This document shows, piece by piece, positions 29,437-39,529 of a stretch of 41,177 bases of DNA. A program made the translations under genes and the position numbers. The notes below the pieces were generated by a model. The model ran no database searches and was not told where the DNA came from. It worked only from the letters and a program-made list of their open reading frames with translations. The stretch lies in the IMG/VR virus record IMGVR_UViG_3300029319_000049, positions 1-41,177 of that record. One strand, written 5' to 3'. Within the stretch, counting starts at the first letter, position 1; each line of letters opens with the position of its first letter. The DNA comes from a virus.

Positions 29437-29892
29437 ATGAAAACAATAGTAAGAAAAGGTACTAATGTAAGTTTATATTATTTAGAAGATAATGTAGATG
29501 TAGTTATAACAGCCACAGAAACAACTCTTTCTGAAAATGGTACACCTACTTTAATTATTGCGGATTGTAATTCAGAGAATGCAGCACTACACACTGATGT
29601 TGACGCAATAGCTAATTATTGGGGTTGGAAATACTTATATGATGGTTCGTCATGGTCTGTAAATGATTCTTTTAAAGGGAGTCATGATTTAAGAAATGAT
29701 ATTGATGCGTCTGCAACCACAATACCTGTAGTAAATATTAACCCTTTTGCCTCTTCTGGAACTGTTATAATAGACAAAGAAAAAATTACATATACAGGAA
29801 TAGATAGTGAAAATTTATTAGGATGTACTAGAGGAGCAGATGGAACTACTGCTACCTCACATGATTCTGGAGATTATGTAATCCAAATATAA
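29437..29892 (+). CDS. tail-associated protein with DASATTI-type domain, 151 aa
   Basis: Ribosome site AAGGAGATGAA. The first ~85 residues are a small beta domain; the second half carries LRNDIDASATTIPVVNINPF, then GTVIIDKEKITYTGIDSENLLGCTRGADGTTATSH in outline. That 'GxVxIDxExIxYTG....L.GCTRGxxGTTAxxH' signature is widespread in phage tail and baseplate-attached proteins. Its position after the fibre suggests a fibre-associated or distal tail protein; precise role unknown. Confidence 0.7.
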   Translation: MKTIVRKGTNVSLYYLEDNVDVVITATETTLSENGTPTLIIADCNSENAALHTDVDAIANYWGWKYLYDGSSWSVNDSFKGSHDLRNDIDASATTIPVVNINPFASSGTVIIDKEKITYTGIDSENLLGCTRGADGTTATSHDSGDYVIQI

Positions 29893-29905
29893 ATAAGGAG
29901 AGCAC

Positions 29906-30073
29906 ATGGCTAAACCAACAGTAGCCTCAGTAGATCAAAAAATTGAATCACATGTTGACGCATGTAGTGAAAGATATGATGCAATAGATAAAAGACTTTA
30001 TAGAATAGAGTTTATTTTAATTGGTGCATCAACAAGTGTAATAGGATTATTACTAAAATTAGTATTATTTTAA
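29906..30073 (+). CDS. XhlA-like small membrane protein (holin-associated), 55 aa
   Basis: Short coiled coil (ASVDQKIESHVDACSERYDAIDKRLYRIE) followed by a C-terminal membrane helix (FILIGASTSVIGLLLKLVLF). That order, with the 'RLxRIExxLxGxxxxVIxxLLK' ending, is that of XhlA/hemolysin-type small membrane proteins used in host lysis by phages. The N-terminus would be cytoplasmic. Ribosome site AAGGAGAGCAC. One of two lysis-candidate membrane proteins in the window, with no free endolysin beside it. Confidence 0.6.
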   Translation: MAKPTVASVDQKIESHVDACSERYDAIDKRLYRIEFILIGASTSVIGLLLKLVLF

Positions 30074-30085
30074 AAGGAATAGAGA

Positions 30086-32992
30086 ATGGAAAGAGTACCA
30101 TTGACAGATACAGAAAAAAAGAATAGAGCACGTGCTTTAACATATTCAAAGGCATTAAAATTATTTAATGGTGGTTTTGCATTTGATGCGTCTACACAAA
30201 AACTTATAGACGATGCTATAGCAAAGTATAATCCTACTCCAGTTAATCCGATTGAAGATGAATTTTTAACTACACAAAAAAGAACACCAGGCAACGTACA
30301 ATCTACACCTACACCTACACCTACATCCACTACTGGATTTGACAGATCAGTTCGTAACCCTACATTAGACCAAGAGGGTAATAGTTTTGCAAAAGAAGCT
30401 GAAACTGCAGGTTTTGGTACGAGTGAATTAGATGCTCTTGAGTATCAAATGATGGTAGAAAATGATGCTATATTTGATGCTATCGATGCTGCACAAGCAG
30501 AAGGTGTTACTTTAACAGAAGAAGATTTTCAAGATATAAGAGCCGACATTAGAGCAGATAAAGGAGATAATTACTTAGATGAAAGTGGTGATTATCAAGA
30601 AGATGATACAGGTCAAGCTACCTATGCACAGGTAAAAAACACACTTACCCCTAAAGATAAAAACCCTAGATGGACAGAAATAGGTAGAACTCAACCAAAT
30701 GCAGAGGGAATAATAATAGTTACAGAACAAGATATGAATCCTGACTCACCTACATATGGCCAAACGAGAACACGACAAGAAAGAGATGTATCTCAAGATA
30801 ATAATAATACAAATCAAGCACCTACTACTGAACCAATGAATGTAGTAGATTTTACAGCAGGTCAAGTATCAGATCCTACTATGCCACAACAAGCTATCTA
30901 TGATTACACACCACAACAAATAGATAAAGCTACAGAATTATTAAAAGAACAAGGATATGATCTTAATGCGTTACTTAGAAATGTACTAGATAAAGATTTA
31001 ACTAGAGCTCAAGCAGGAGATGCAGTAGCACCTACATCACCTGGTGCTGCACAAGGTACAGCAGAATTAGTAGGATCACCTGGAACAGTTGAAGGCCAAA
31101 CAGGAACTGTAAGTAGAGAAATAACTCCTCAAACAGGTGTACCTACAGAAGATGCTTTAGTTAAAGATGTAGAAGCAGATCCTACAGACAGGCCACAATT
31201 AATTACAGACGAAGAAATGCCTAGTAGAACAGTTACTGATCCTGAAAAACCTGAACAGGCAACAACAACGTTTGATTCTAAAACATATGTAGGAGATACA
31301 CCACAGTCTACATTTGTATCTGATGTTAATTCTGTAATGTCTAAAGGTACTGTAAGACTAGAGGAATTACCTGAGGCTGCAAAAGCTACAGATATACCAG
31401 ATGAAGTAGATGCTAAGACTGCATATACTTTAACAGGCGATGCAACATTTTTAGCAAAAACTTTAAATGTACCAGACACAGTAGTAGCACAATTCATAGA
31501 GGGAAATGTTCAAGCTAAAGATACTGTACAAGGTCAGTTGGGTTTATTAATGACTCAGTTTGATGATGGTACACCTGCATGGGCTGCAGGAGCAATACGA
31601 GCAGCTAATGATACAATGGCTGCAAGAGGTATGGGAGCTAGTTCTATTGCAGCGACAGCTATTGTTCAAGCAGCTATGGAATCTGCCCTACCTATTGCTC
31701 AAGCAGATGCTCAAGTCTATGCTAACATGAATTTAACTAACGTAAGCAACAGACAAAAGATAGCATTAGAAGTTGCTGCTGCTCAAAGAGGAACACAATT
31801 ACAAAATCTATCTAATGAGCAACAAGCTGAACTAGCTAAAAGCACAGGTGCACTAGCTTTAAACGAAGCAAGTTTATCTAATCAACAATCTACACAATTA
31901 GCTAATGCTCAGATGAGAGCTGCACTACAGAACCAAAACTTATCGAACACACAACAGTCTAATGTTATTCAAGCTGCACGATATACTGAAGAACAGAATA
32001 TAAATTTAAGTAATGAGATGCAAGCTAGATTACAAGATACATCAAATAACTTACAAGTTGATATGGCTAATTTGTCTGAAAGAAGTAGAGTTGTATTATC
32101 TCAATTACAAACACAATCTGCACTAGCAGGGCAAGAATTAAACAATCAACAACAAGTAAATGTTCTTAAATCAGACAGATTCTTTGAAGCTAATAATTTG
32201 ACATTTAATGCAGAACAGGCTAGAGTTCTATCTAATTCTAAGATGATGGAAACCATTGACTTAGAGAATTTAGATTTCGAGCAAGCACGAACAGTTCAAA
32301 ATGCTGCAACTTTTGCCCAGATGGAATTAGCAGGTCTTAATAACAGACAACAAGCTCAAGTAGAAGGTGCTAGAAACTTCTTACAAATGGATTTACAAAA
32401 CTTGTCAAACGATCAACAAGCTACAGTATTAAGTTATCAAACTAAGTTCCAACAAATGCTATCAGATCAAGCTGCTAAAAACACAATGGAACAATTTAAT
32501 GTAACTAGTGAAAACGATGTTGCTAAATTCTATGACAACTTAGCTGCAGACATATCTAAGTTTCAAGCTCAATTAGATACAACTATTAGTCAATTTAATG
32601 CAGGACAGTTTAACGCTATTGATCAATTTAATGCTACAATGGCTAACAACAGAGATCAGTTTAATATAACAAACCAGTTAGATATAGCTAAATCAAATGC
32701 TGAGTGGTATAGACAGATTAATACTTTAAATACAGCAGGTGAAAATGCAGAAGCACAAATTAATGCTGCTAACTATCTAAACTTATCAAATATGGCTTTA
32801 GCTAATATGTGGCAAGAATACAGAGACACAGCAGACCAAGCATTTGCTGCATCACAAAATGAAAGAGATAGAGGATTCCAACTTGCTATGGCTGCACTAC
32901 AGTCACAGCATGATAAAGAATACTTTGAAATGCAAGTTGATGCAGAGAATGGAAGATCTTTATCTTCGTTTATATGGGAAATGATTACATAA
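30086..32992 (+). CDS. large internal/ejection-type virion protein with LSN repeats, 968 aa
   Basis: N-terminal half (1-~480) acidic and Pro/Thr-rich, largely disordered. Residues ~490-545 hold GTPAWAAGAIRAANDTMAARGMGASS and AAMESALPIAQADAQ, a helical segment shared by many marine phage virion proteins. From ~550 to ~800 there are about ten copies of a 'xNLSNxQQAxL' unit spaced at roughly 20-30 residues, then a coiled-coil C-terminus rich in Gln/Asn. Such Gln/Asn/Ala-rich helical repeats fit internal virion (DNA-ejection) proteins. Ribosome site AAGGAATAGAGA. Family name not known to me; the ejection role is inferred from position and composition. Confidence 0.6.
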   Translation: MERVPLTDTEKKNRARALTYSKALKLFNGGFAFDASTQKLIDDAIAKYNPTPVNPIEDEFLTTQKRTPGNVQSTPTPTPTSTTGFDRSVRNPTLDQEGNSFAKEAETAGFGTSELDALEYQMMVENDAIFDAIDAAQAEGVTLTEEDFQDIRADIRADKGDNYLDESGDYQEDDTGQATYAQVKNTLTPKDKNPRWTEIGRTQPNAEGIIIVTEQDMNPDSPTYGQTRTRQERDVSQDNNNTNQAPTTEPMNVVDFTAGQVSDPTMPQQAIYDYTPQQIDKATELLKEQGYDLNALLRNVLDKDLTRAQAGDAVAPTSPGAAQGTAELVGSPGTVEGQTGTVSREITPQTGVPTEDALVKDVEADPTDRPQLITDEEMPSRTVTDPEKPEQATTTFDSKTYVGDTPQSTFVSDVNSVMSKGTVRLEELPEAAKATDIPDEVDAKTAYTLTGDATFLAKTLNVPDTVVAQFIEGNVQAKDTVQGQLGLLMTQFDDGTPAWAAGAIRAANDTMAARGMGASSIAATAIVQAAMESALPIAQADAQVYANMNLTNVSNRQKIALEVAAAQRGTQLQNLSNEQQAELAKSTGALALNEASLSNQQSTQLANAQMRAALQNQNLSNTQQSNVIQAARYTEEQNINLSNEMQARLQDTSNNLQVDMANLSERSRVVLSQLQTQSALAGQELNNQQQVNVLKSDRFFEANNLTFNAEQARVLSNSKMMETIDLENLDFEQARTVQNAATFAQMELAGLNNRQQAQVEGARNFLQMDLQNLSNDQQATVLSYQTKFQQMLSDQAAKNTMEQFNVTSENDVAKFYDNLAADISKFQAQLDTTISQFNAGQFNAIDQFNATMANNRDQFNITNQLDIAKSNAEWYRQINTLNTAGENAEAQINAANYLNLSNMALANMWQEYRDTADQAFAASQNERDRGFQLAMAALQSQHDKEYFEMQVDAENGRSLSSFIWEMIT

Positions 32993-33001
32993 GAGGAAAC
33001 T

Positions 33002-33274
33002 ATGGCAGATGAAGCAGACAAAAAAGAAGAAGTATTAACAACAATAGGAACATTTAAAGAATTAGTAGATACCCTTTCTGGGGATGATGAAAGTCCTGCA
33101 GATAAAAACCAAAGAGGGTATGGTAGAACAAATGTTACCAAAGGTAAAAAACAAGCATCTATACCTACAAGTGGACAGACACAAGTCGCTAGAGCAGTTG
33201 AAGGAAGTGATCAACAAAGTTTGTATAATACTATGTTTGGCCATATCTTTAGAAAATATAGAACGCTAGTATAG
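33002..33274 (+). CDS. hypothetical protein, 90 aa
   Basis: Acidic helical N-terminus (MADEADKKEEVLTTIG, FKELVDTLS) and a basic, Gly/Gln-rich C-terminus. Ribosome site AGAGGAAACT. Sits within a tight run of virion genes; probably a small structural or assembly protein, but I recognise no family. Confidence 0.65.
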   Translation: MADEADKKEEVLTTIGTFKELVDTLSGDDESPADKNQRGYGRTNVTKGKKQASIPTSGQTQVARAVEGSDQQSLYNTMFGHIFRKYRTLV

Positions 33275-33283
33275 GAGATAATA

Positions 33284-33847
33284 ATGCAAGAACAGAAAAT
33301 GACACCTGGTGGGCAACCCCATGATCCATATAGTCATATAGCTATACCTGGTCAATCTCTTACAAAACCAAAAGGAGAGTATGCTTGGGAACAACCACCC
33401 TCCCACACAACGCCTGATAGTGCTATAGCTGAATTGTTAGATCAATTATCTGTTCCTGAAAACATGGCTAGATTATTTACTTTACTTGAAAATGATATAA
33501 CAGTTGTAGCAATTGTAGACGCTATTGTCTTATCTGGTTTTGCTATTGGTAAATATAATCCAAATATAGCAGAATTAATTAAACCTGATTTAAGAGAGTT
33601 TATTATGATGTTAGCAGAAAAAGCAGATATAGAATTTAAAGAAGGTGTTGTAAAACAAAGAACAGATTTTGATGATGCTTTAGATGCATTAGAAAAAGGG
33701 AAGAAAGAAAGAGATCAACGAATGAATCCTAGAGAGCCTGCTGATATAGCAGATGAAGAGGGTGTTGTTGAAGAGCCTGTTGAAGAGAGAAAAGGTCTAA
33801 TGCAAAATGAAAGACCTGCTGGTATAATGGCTAGAGGAGATATGTGA
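33284..33847 (+). CDS. conserved marine phage virion-region protein, 187 aa
   Basis: Residues ~16-60 read PYSHIAIPGQSLTKPKGEYAWEQPP and DSAIAELLDQLSVPENM in outline; then LLENDITVVAIVDAIVLSGFAIGKYN (about 67-92) and LREFIMMLAEKADIEFKEG (about 102-120). The 'xIPGQSLTxxPxxxxWExPP...(A/T)...ALxDxxxxxxLLxxLExGxxVxxxxxAILxxGFxxGxxxxdvxxLIxPxlxxFIxxLAExAxIxFxEG' layout matches a family I recall also from T4-like cyanophages and other marine phages, of unknown function. The C-terminal 60 residues are acidic/basic and disordered. Ribosome site ATAGGAGATAATA. Overlaps the next start (TGATG). Confidence 0.7.
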   Translation: MQEQKMTPGGQPHDPYSHIAIPGQSLTKPKGEYAWEQPPSHTTPDSAIAELLDQLSVPENMARLFTLLENDITVVAIVDAIVLSGFAIGKYNPNIAELIKPDLREFIMMLAEKADIEFKEGVVKQRTDFDDALDALEKGKKERDQRMNPREPADIADEEGVVEEPVEERKGLMQNERPAGIMARGDM

Positions 33848-35676
33848 TGGCATCATTATTTGTAAAAGGAATGATAGGTGGAGCTTTAGATGAAGCTACC
33901 GAAAGAAATAGAAGAAGAGATGATGCTGTAGACAAGATGACAAATCTTGCTATCGATAATATTAATCAAGCTAGAAAGATACAAGCGGAAAGAGAATCTC
34001 TTAATGAAGCAAGAAATAGAAAAGCTAAAAGTCTTTCCTTTATAAAAGATCCTGATATGGCTAAAGCATTTTTAAATGATTTTGATCCTAATAATTCTAA
34101 AAATGTTTTGGAACTACAAAAAATTTATAGAGAATTAACTATACAAAAAGGAGAAAAATTATCTACGTCTATTACTCCGACTGTTCCTTTATCTGGTGCT
34201 ACATTACCTACAGCAACTACTGGTGGAACATTTGGTGATATGTTTAAAATGCCTACAACTATGGATGCATTTACAAGAGCAGAACAACAACTAGGTTTAA
34301 AACCTGGTGAAGGAGCACAATATTATGAGACTGCTTCACAGTCTTACAGACCTAATGTTTTAGAACAAGAGTTTTCTTATAGTTATGGTATGAGACCAGA
34401 AACAGGTGTGGGTACTATACGTACAGAAGAACTAACAGATGAAGCATTTGTAAATGCACATGGTGGAAGTATAAATGCTCAAGGAGTTCCTGTATTTGGA
34501 ACAGTTGTAAGTTTTGCAAACCCAAACGATGCTGACGACAAAATAGATATCGCTAATGATATATACTTTGGAAATTATAAAAATGCTGCAGATAAATCTG
34601 GAAGATTTAGATCTGATAAATATGAATTTTCTGAAGAGGCTATGGAATCACAAGACAACCAAAATATTAGATTAGCTATTGGTCAATTTGTAGGTTCTGT
34701 AACCACAGCAAATGCATACATTGAAAGCCCTGATAGTGGTTACTTTTTTGATACCAATAATGATATAAATTTACAAAAATTTAATTTTTTAACTAAAGGA
34801 GATCAGACAGGTAAGACACGTAATTTCCTTGAGTTAGCACAAGATGGTATAGTTGGTTATGAAGAAATAATTGATGTTCTAGTTCAAAATAATGATCCAG
34901 ACGCTATGGCAATACCAACAGGACAAGTACTCAATGCTGTAACAACAAGACCTGCATATTCTTTACCTCAACTAGAAGCTATCGCATTAAATGAAAACCT
35001 TACAGAAGAAGATTTTACATTTGATTATCAATATCACATAATTAATGATAAAGGAGAGATAGAAGTAGAAACAGATGAGGGAATAACTCTTAAAGAAGCT
35101 CAAGAAAAATGGGATACTGCAGAGGATGCGAGAAAACAAATACTATTAGATTTAATTGGTCCAGAAGCTACTGAACAACTAATGGCAGGTGTCTATGGAA
35201 CAGGAGATTATAGAAGCACTCCATCTTTATTTTCTAATATAGACGATGGTTTATCAGGAACTAATTATGATTATGTAAATATGGGAGGAAGCCTAGATAT
35301 TGCTAGACCTAGATTAAAAAATGTTTTACTCCAAACTTTTGCACAAACAGAAAATAATTACAAGCCTGAACAAATAGAGAGAATAATACAAAGTGTTGAT
35401 AGGACTACAAATAACTTTATTTCTGAAATAGAAGATTTAACAGAAGATAAATTAATTGCAGGTTACTCTGGAAATAACCCAACTAAAAGAGCTTTAATAC
35501 CTATGGAGTATAATGTTAAACAAGGAGATCCTGATGCACTTGCTTCTACTGAGGCTTTTGGTATTAAACCAGGACAAACAGGAGAAGAGTATAGAACTAG
35601 AACAATAAGACATTATAGGTGGCTAGACATAGAAACAGGAAAAATGTACGACTCTGAGTATAATGAAATTTATTAA
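33847..35676 (+). CDS. large virion protein, probable ejection protein, 609 aa
   Basis: ATG at 33847 is preferred over the GTG at 33844 because GAGGAGA is well spaced to it. Helical N-terminus (ASLFVKGMIGGALDEATERN, about 1-30, a possible amphipathic start), then a mixed acidic domain of ~500 residues without recognised motif. Lies between a small structural protein and the 1209-aa protein, a place where podoviruses keep internal core proteins. Function inferred. Confidence 0.55.
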   Translation: MASLFVKGMIGGALDEATERNRRRDDAVDKMTNLAIDNINQARKIQAERESLNEARNRKAKSLSFIKDPDMAKAFLNDFDPNNSKNVLELQKIYRELTIQKGEKLSTSITPTVPLSGATLPTATTGGTFGDMFKMPTTMDAFTRAEQQLGLKPGEGAQYYETASQSYRPNVLEQEFSYSYGMRPETGVGTIRTEELTDEAFVNAHGGSINAQGVPVFGTVVSFANPNDADDKIDIANDIYFGNYKNAADKSGRFRSDKYEFSEEAMESQDNQNIRLAIGQFVGSVTTANAYIESPDSGYFFDTNNDINLQKFNFLTKGDQTGKTRNFLELAQDGIVGYEEIIDVLVQNNDPDAMAIPTGQVLNAVTTRPAYSLPQLEAIALNENLTEEDFTFDYQYHIINDKGEIEVETDEGITLKEAQEKWDTAEDARKQILLDLIGPEATEQLMAGVYGTGDYRSTPSLFSNIDDGLSGTNYDYVNMGGSLDIARPRLKNVLLQTFAQTENNYKPEQIERIIQSVDRTTNNFISEIEDLTEDKLIAGYSGNNPTKRALIPMEYNVKQGDPDALASTEAFGIKPGQTGEEYRTRTIRHYRWLDIETGKMYDSEYNEIY

Positions 35677-35684
35677 GGTAACAT

Positions 35685-38600
35685 ATGGCTAGAATCAGAA
35701 AAATAAACCCTATTAAAGAGGGCCATGAAAACCAAGAATTTGTTGATCCTGATTTTAGAGGAAGAGGTTTTTTAACAAAAGAAAAAACTGAAGAAGAGAA
35801 AGAAAGGTTTCCTTTACAAAACCCTTATGAAAGAGAGGGTGCAGACATGGACAGCTTATTTTATAATAATGAAGAAGTTATTAATGGTATAAGAAAATAT
35901 TATATAGACAGAAAAGGAAAACCTAATTCTAAAAATACAAAAGACTTAGTAAACGAGTTTGTTAGAGATATGAGATGGATGGAATCTAATGAAGTATCTG
36001 CTGCAACAACTCTTTTCTATTTAAAAAATGCTGAAGACGATGAGGTTAATAACTTTAGAAATATATATGATGCATTTAAAGCAATGCCTAATTTTTATCA
36101 ACAAGGAACAAAAGATGAAACAACTTGGCAAAGAACATATAGAGCAGGAGAAGGTGTTTTTGATTATCTAGCAGCTACTATAGCATCACCATCAGGAGTG
36201 TTATCTTTATTTACAGGGGGTGCAGGAACTGCTGCAAAGATGGCAGCAAGTAGAGCTTTTATAACTAGCCAATTACAAAAAGCAGGAAGAAAAGAAATGT
36301 TTGGGCAAGTGGTAAAAAGAGGTATGACAGAAGGTGCAGCTAAAGCGGCATTAGTAGATATGACAGGTGGAGTAGCCTTAAACACAGCAACACAAAAAAT
36401 AAGACAAGAAATAGGTGCTCAAGAAGATTTTAGTTTTGGTCAATTAGGAGCAGTTAGTGCATTGTCTGCTGTACCTGGAGGTTTAATGGGTGCATACACA
36501 GGTAGAAAATCTGTTAAAACTGCTAGGAAGGGAGCAGATATTATTCAGGAAGGAGCAGAGGCACGAGGTCTAGGCATGGCTGCTTTAAGGTCGTACTCAG
36601 GATCAGCAGGTAAAGTATTAAGCCAGAAAGAAACAGATGAATTAGCAAAGAAAATTACAAAAGAATTTGACGAATTTCAAGATGAGTTAGGAAACCCATT
36701 AAAAGGTAAAAAATATAAAGATAAAGACTTAGATCCTCTTGATGAAAAGACAGTAGAAAAAGGTAGAAAAATATTAGATAAGACAGCTAAAAAATTAGGT
36801 ATGTCTCCAACAGAATTAGGAAAATTTAGTTTATCTCCAGAAGTTATGAAACGAGTAGCAGGAGCTGCACGAGTACTTTTAAAAGAAGGTGGTGTAAAAT
36901 ATAACCCAAAAGAAAGAGCTACAAAACAAGTATATGATATGTTAGCACAAGATAAGCTACCCTTTGAAGTATATCGAGATGTTATAGAAGAGTTTGGTAT
37001 ATCTGTAAATGACTTTGCTAAAATATATTTAGCACAAGGTTCAGAGTATGGTAGAGGACTAGGTGCATTAAGGCTAATAAAAGAAAATTATCTTTCTGAT
37101 ATAACTATGTATGCCGAAACAATACAGAAAGCACATAAAAGAACTGAGTATGAATTAGCGTTAGACGCTGTAAGAAATATCAGTAAAAAAACAGGTCGTA
37201 TTGAACAAGGCACATGGTCTAGATTAAACAACATGAGAAAAGGTTTATTAGTTTCTCAACCTGCTACAGCTATAAGAAATGCTGCATCTGTTAGTGCTTT
37301 TCAAGTAGCACCAGATTTACTTGTAACAGGATTTGAAAGAATGTATGCAAGTTTATCTGGTCAAGGATTTAAAGGTAATCCACTTAAAGACATGACAACG
37401 TTAGGTTCATATGTAACAGACATAGCGACAGGAAGTAAAAAAGGAAATCTATATATTGCACAACTACTAAATGATTTGCCTAAAGAAGAGAAAAGACTTT
37501 TTGGCCACTTGTTTGGTGATATAGCAACAGACACTGTTGGTGGTGGAAAAACAATGAGAACTCTTGAGGATGGTGTAAAGATTCTTAATTTTCTTAACAG
37601 AGGACAAGAATACTTATTTAGATCAGCAGCTTTTCTTACACATATAGACAGACAATTACTTAGAAAATATGACACTAACTTAGATGAGTTAGCAAGAAAA
37701 GGTGGTTTATTTGTTACTAAAGATAAAAATATAATTACACAAGAAATGATAACAGATGCTACAGATTATGCCCTAGAATTAACTTTTGCTAATTTACCTA
37801 GAACAGACACTTTGCTTGGAAGATTTGCAAATGAATTTATTAATGTTGTAAATAATTCTCCTGCTAGTTTAGCAATACCTTTTCCTAGGTTTATGCTTTC
37901 AGCACTACGCTATCAGTATCAATTTTCTCCTGCAGGATTAATTGGATCGACTAGGCGTGCTAGAAAACAAGTTAAAGCACAAAGAGAAAACCTTAAAAAC
38001 ATACAAGCCGCAGGTAAAAAACCTACTAAAGAGGAGTTAGTGCAAGGAGCAAAAGTAGTAGATGAAAGAACTATTAGAGATATAGGAAAAGGTTTAACAG
38101 GGACTATGCTGTTCACTATGGGTATAGCTATGAAAGCACAAGACGAACATAAAGATTTAGAATGGTATGAATTAGGTGTGGGAGATAACGAGAAAGTAAT
38201 AGACACACGAGCTTTATTTCCTATACCACAATATCTTTGGGCAGGAGATACTATAAATAGAATGCTAACAAGCAGAATGAAAGATATACCTATGGTCATA
38301 CAAGATGCTAAACAAGCATTAACAGGAACTAATTTTAGACCTGGACAAATAGGTGGTAGATTAGTTGAAGATTTTTTCTTGTTATTTGAAGATAGTGCAG
38401 ATAAAACTATTGAGAATGGTCTAGGATATTTTGCTGATATATTGGGTAGTGTGGGTGCTCAATATCTACAACCATTTAATGCTATTAATGATGTGTTAAT
38501 GCAGTATGATGTAATGAGTCCTGTAAGTAAAGACTTTTTAGGTACAGGACAAAAAGGGGATGCTTTTTCTGCATCAAAACTATCATCTCCTACCGCAGCT

Positions 38601-39314
38601 AGAATATTAGGCAGATTACCTGCAGGCATTGGTGATGTTTTATATGAACATTTATATGAGGAAGAAAGAAAATACTCTATTGATCCTACTCTTCCTGTTA
38701 ATGAAAGAGTAATGAAATATGATCCTATGTTAAAACAGTTATTTGGTTTAACTTTAGGAAAAACTAGCATGGTTGATAGGGCTTTTAATTATTATGGTTT
38801 AAATTTTAGAGATTACAAATTTGTAGGTGGTGACGCTGAAGCACAAAGACAGTTAAATTATTATTTAAAAGAAATAACAAACGTGTTCATGCCTGCACAG
38901 TTAAGTCATCCAGATAGTTATTTAAATAAAGAACTAACAAAACAACCTTACACACGTAGAGAAAGAAATATTATAGCTAAAGATATTTTGAGAAAAGAGT
39001 TACAGGGATATAGAGAAGAAGCAAGAAAAAGATTAAAAGCAGAAAACCCAAATCTATACAACTTATATAAATCCCCAAGAGATTTAAGTAGATTAGAAAG
39101 AAAACGATATAATATAGAACGAGGTGCACAAGGTCTTTTAGGGTTTAGTGAAATGCAAAAAGAAATGGCTAAAGCTGCTGACAGAAGTGTTGGTCCAGAT
39201 GTAGGAGGAGAAAAAATTAAATTACTAGAACCTGAACCATCTTTAAGAAGTCAAGGAAATTTTGATTTTGGTCGGAGTATTTATAAAAGCAAAAGAAAAC
39301 GAAGAGGTCAATAA
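35685..39314 (+). CDS. giant virion protein, probable DNA-ejection protein, 1209 aa
   Basis: Among the longest genes here, at the end of the virion block, matching the place of T7 gp16-like ejection proteins. Features: basic N-terminus; hydrophobic Ala/Gly segments at about residues 158-185 (DYLAATIASPSGVLSLFTGGAGTAAKMA in outline) and 244-263 (QLGAVSALSAVPGGLMGAYT), candidates for membrane insertion; a helical central region with Lys/Glu; 'FANEFINVVNNSPASLAIPFPRFM' (about 704-727); another hydrophobic segment near 807-820 (GTMLFTMGIAMKA); basic C-terminus ending SKRKRRGQ. No lytic transglycosylase motif is visible. Ribosome site AAGGTAACAT. Confidence 0.6.
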   Translation: MARIRKINPIKEGHENQEFVDPDFRGRGFLTKEKTEEEKERFPLQNPYEREGADMDSLFYNNEEVINGIRKYYIDRKGKPNSKNTKDLVNEFVRDMRWMESNEVSAATTLFYLKNAEDDEVNNFRNIYDAFKAMPNFYQQGTKDETTWQRTYRAGEGVFDYLAATIASPSGVLSLFTGGAGTAAKMAASRAFITSQLQKAGRKEMFGQVVKRGMTEGAAKAALVDMTGGVALNTATQKIRQEIGAQEDFSFGQLGAVSALSAVPGGLMGAYTGRKSVKTARKGADIIQEGAEARGLGMAALRSYSGSAGKVLSQKETDELAKKITKEFDEFQDELGNPLKGKKYKDKDLDPLDEKTVEKGRKILDKTAKKLGMSPTELGKFSLSPEVMKRVAGAARVLLKEGGVKYNPKERATKQVYDMLAQDKLPFEVYRDVIEEFGISVNDFAKIYLAQGSEYGRGLGALRLIKENYLSDITMYAETIQKAHKRTEYELALDAVRNISKKTGRIEQGTWSRLNNMRKGLLVSQPATAIRNAASVSAFQVAPDLLVTGFERMYASLSGQGFKGNPLKDMTTLGSYVTDIATGSKKGNLYIAQLLNDLPKEEKRLFGHLFGDIATDTVGGGKTMRTLEDGVKILNFLNRGQEYLFRSAAFLTHIDRQLLRKYDTNLDELARKGGLFVTKDKNIITQEMITDATDYALELTFANLPRTDTLLGRFANEFINVVNNSPASLAIPFPRFMLSALRYQYQFSPAGLIGSTRRARKQVKAQRENLKNIQAAGKKPTKEELVQGAKVVDERTIRDIGKGLTGTMLFTMGIAMKAQDEHKDLEWYELGVGDNEKVIDTRALFPIPQYLWAGDTINRMLTSRMKDIPMVIQDAKQALTGTNFRPGQIGGRLVEDFFLLFEDSADKTIENGLGYFADILGSVGAQYLQPFNAINDVLMQYDVMSPVSKDFLGTGQKGDAFSASKLSSPTAARILGRLPAGIGDVLYEHLYEEERKYSIDPTLPVNERVMKYDPMLKQLFGLTLGKTSMVDRAFNYYGLNFRDYKFVGGDAEAQRQLNYYLKEITNVFMPAQLSHPDSYLNKELTKQPYTRRERNIIAKDILRKELQGYREEARKRLKAENPNLYNLYKSPRDLSRLERKRYNIERGAQGLLGFSEMQKEMAKAADRSVGPDVGGEKIKLLEPEPSLRSQGNFDFGRSIYKSKRKRRGQ

Positions 39315-39354
39315 CAGAATAAGAAGAGGCGTGTTTCAACTATAGGAGAAAACA

Positions 39355-39525
39355 ATGGCAGAAACAACAACTAAGAAGACAGCTAAAAAAGCTGCAAAAC
39401 CAAAAGCTAAAACAGTTTCAACAACTAGTGAATCTGTAATAGCAAACCCTATTACTAAAAAGGGTGCTATACTTGGTGGTGCGTTAGTACTTATTGTACT
39501 ACTAAGTATGCTAGTAGGGAGTTAA
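39355..39525 (+). CDS. small tail-anchored membrane protein, 56 aa
   Basis: Lys/Ala/Thr-rich first ~35 residues (AETTTKKTAKKAAKPKAK) and a single C-terminal hydrophobic segment (GAILGGALVLIVLLSMLVG, 37-55) ending one residue before the stop. A single-span protein with a cytoplasmic basic domain; pinholin-like or host-membrane anchor are possible. Ribosome site ATAGGAGAAAACA. Next gene starts 4 bases after its stop. Confidence 0.7.
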   Translation: MAETTTKKTAKKAAKPKAKTVSTTSESVIANPITKKGAILGGALVLIVLLSMLVGS

Positions 39526-39529
39526 GATC

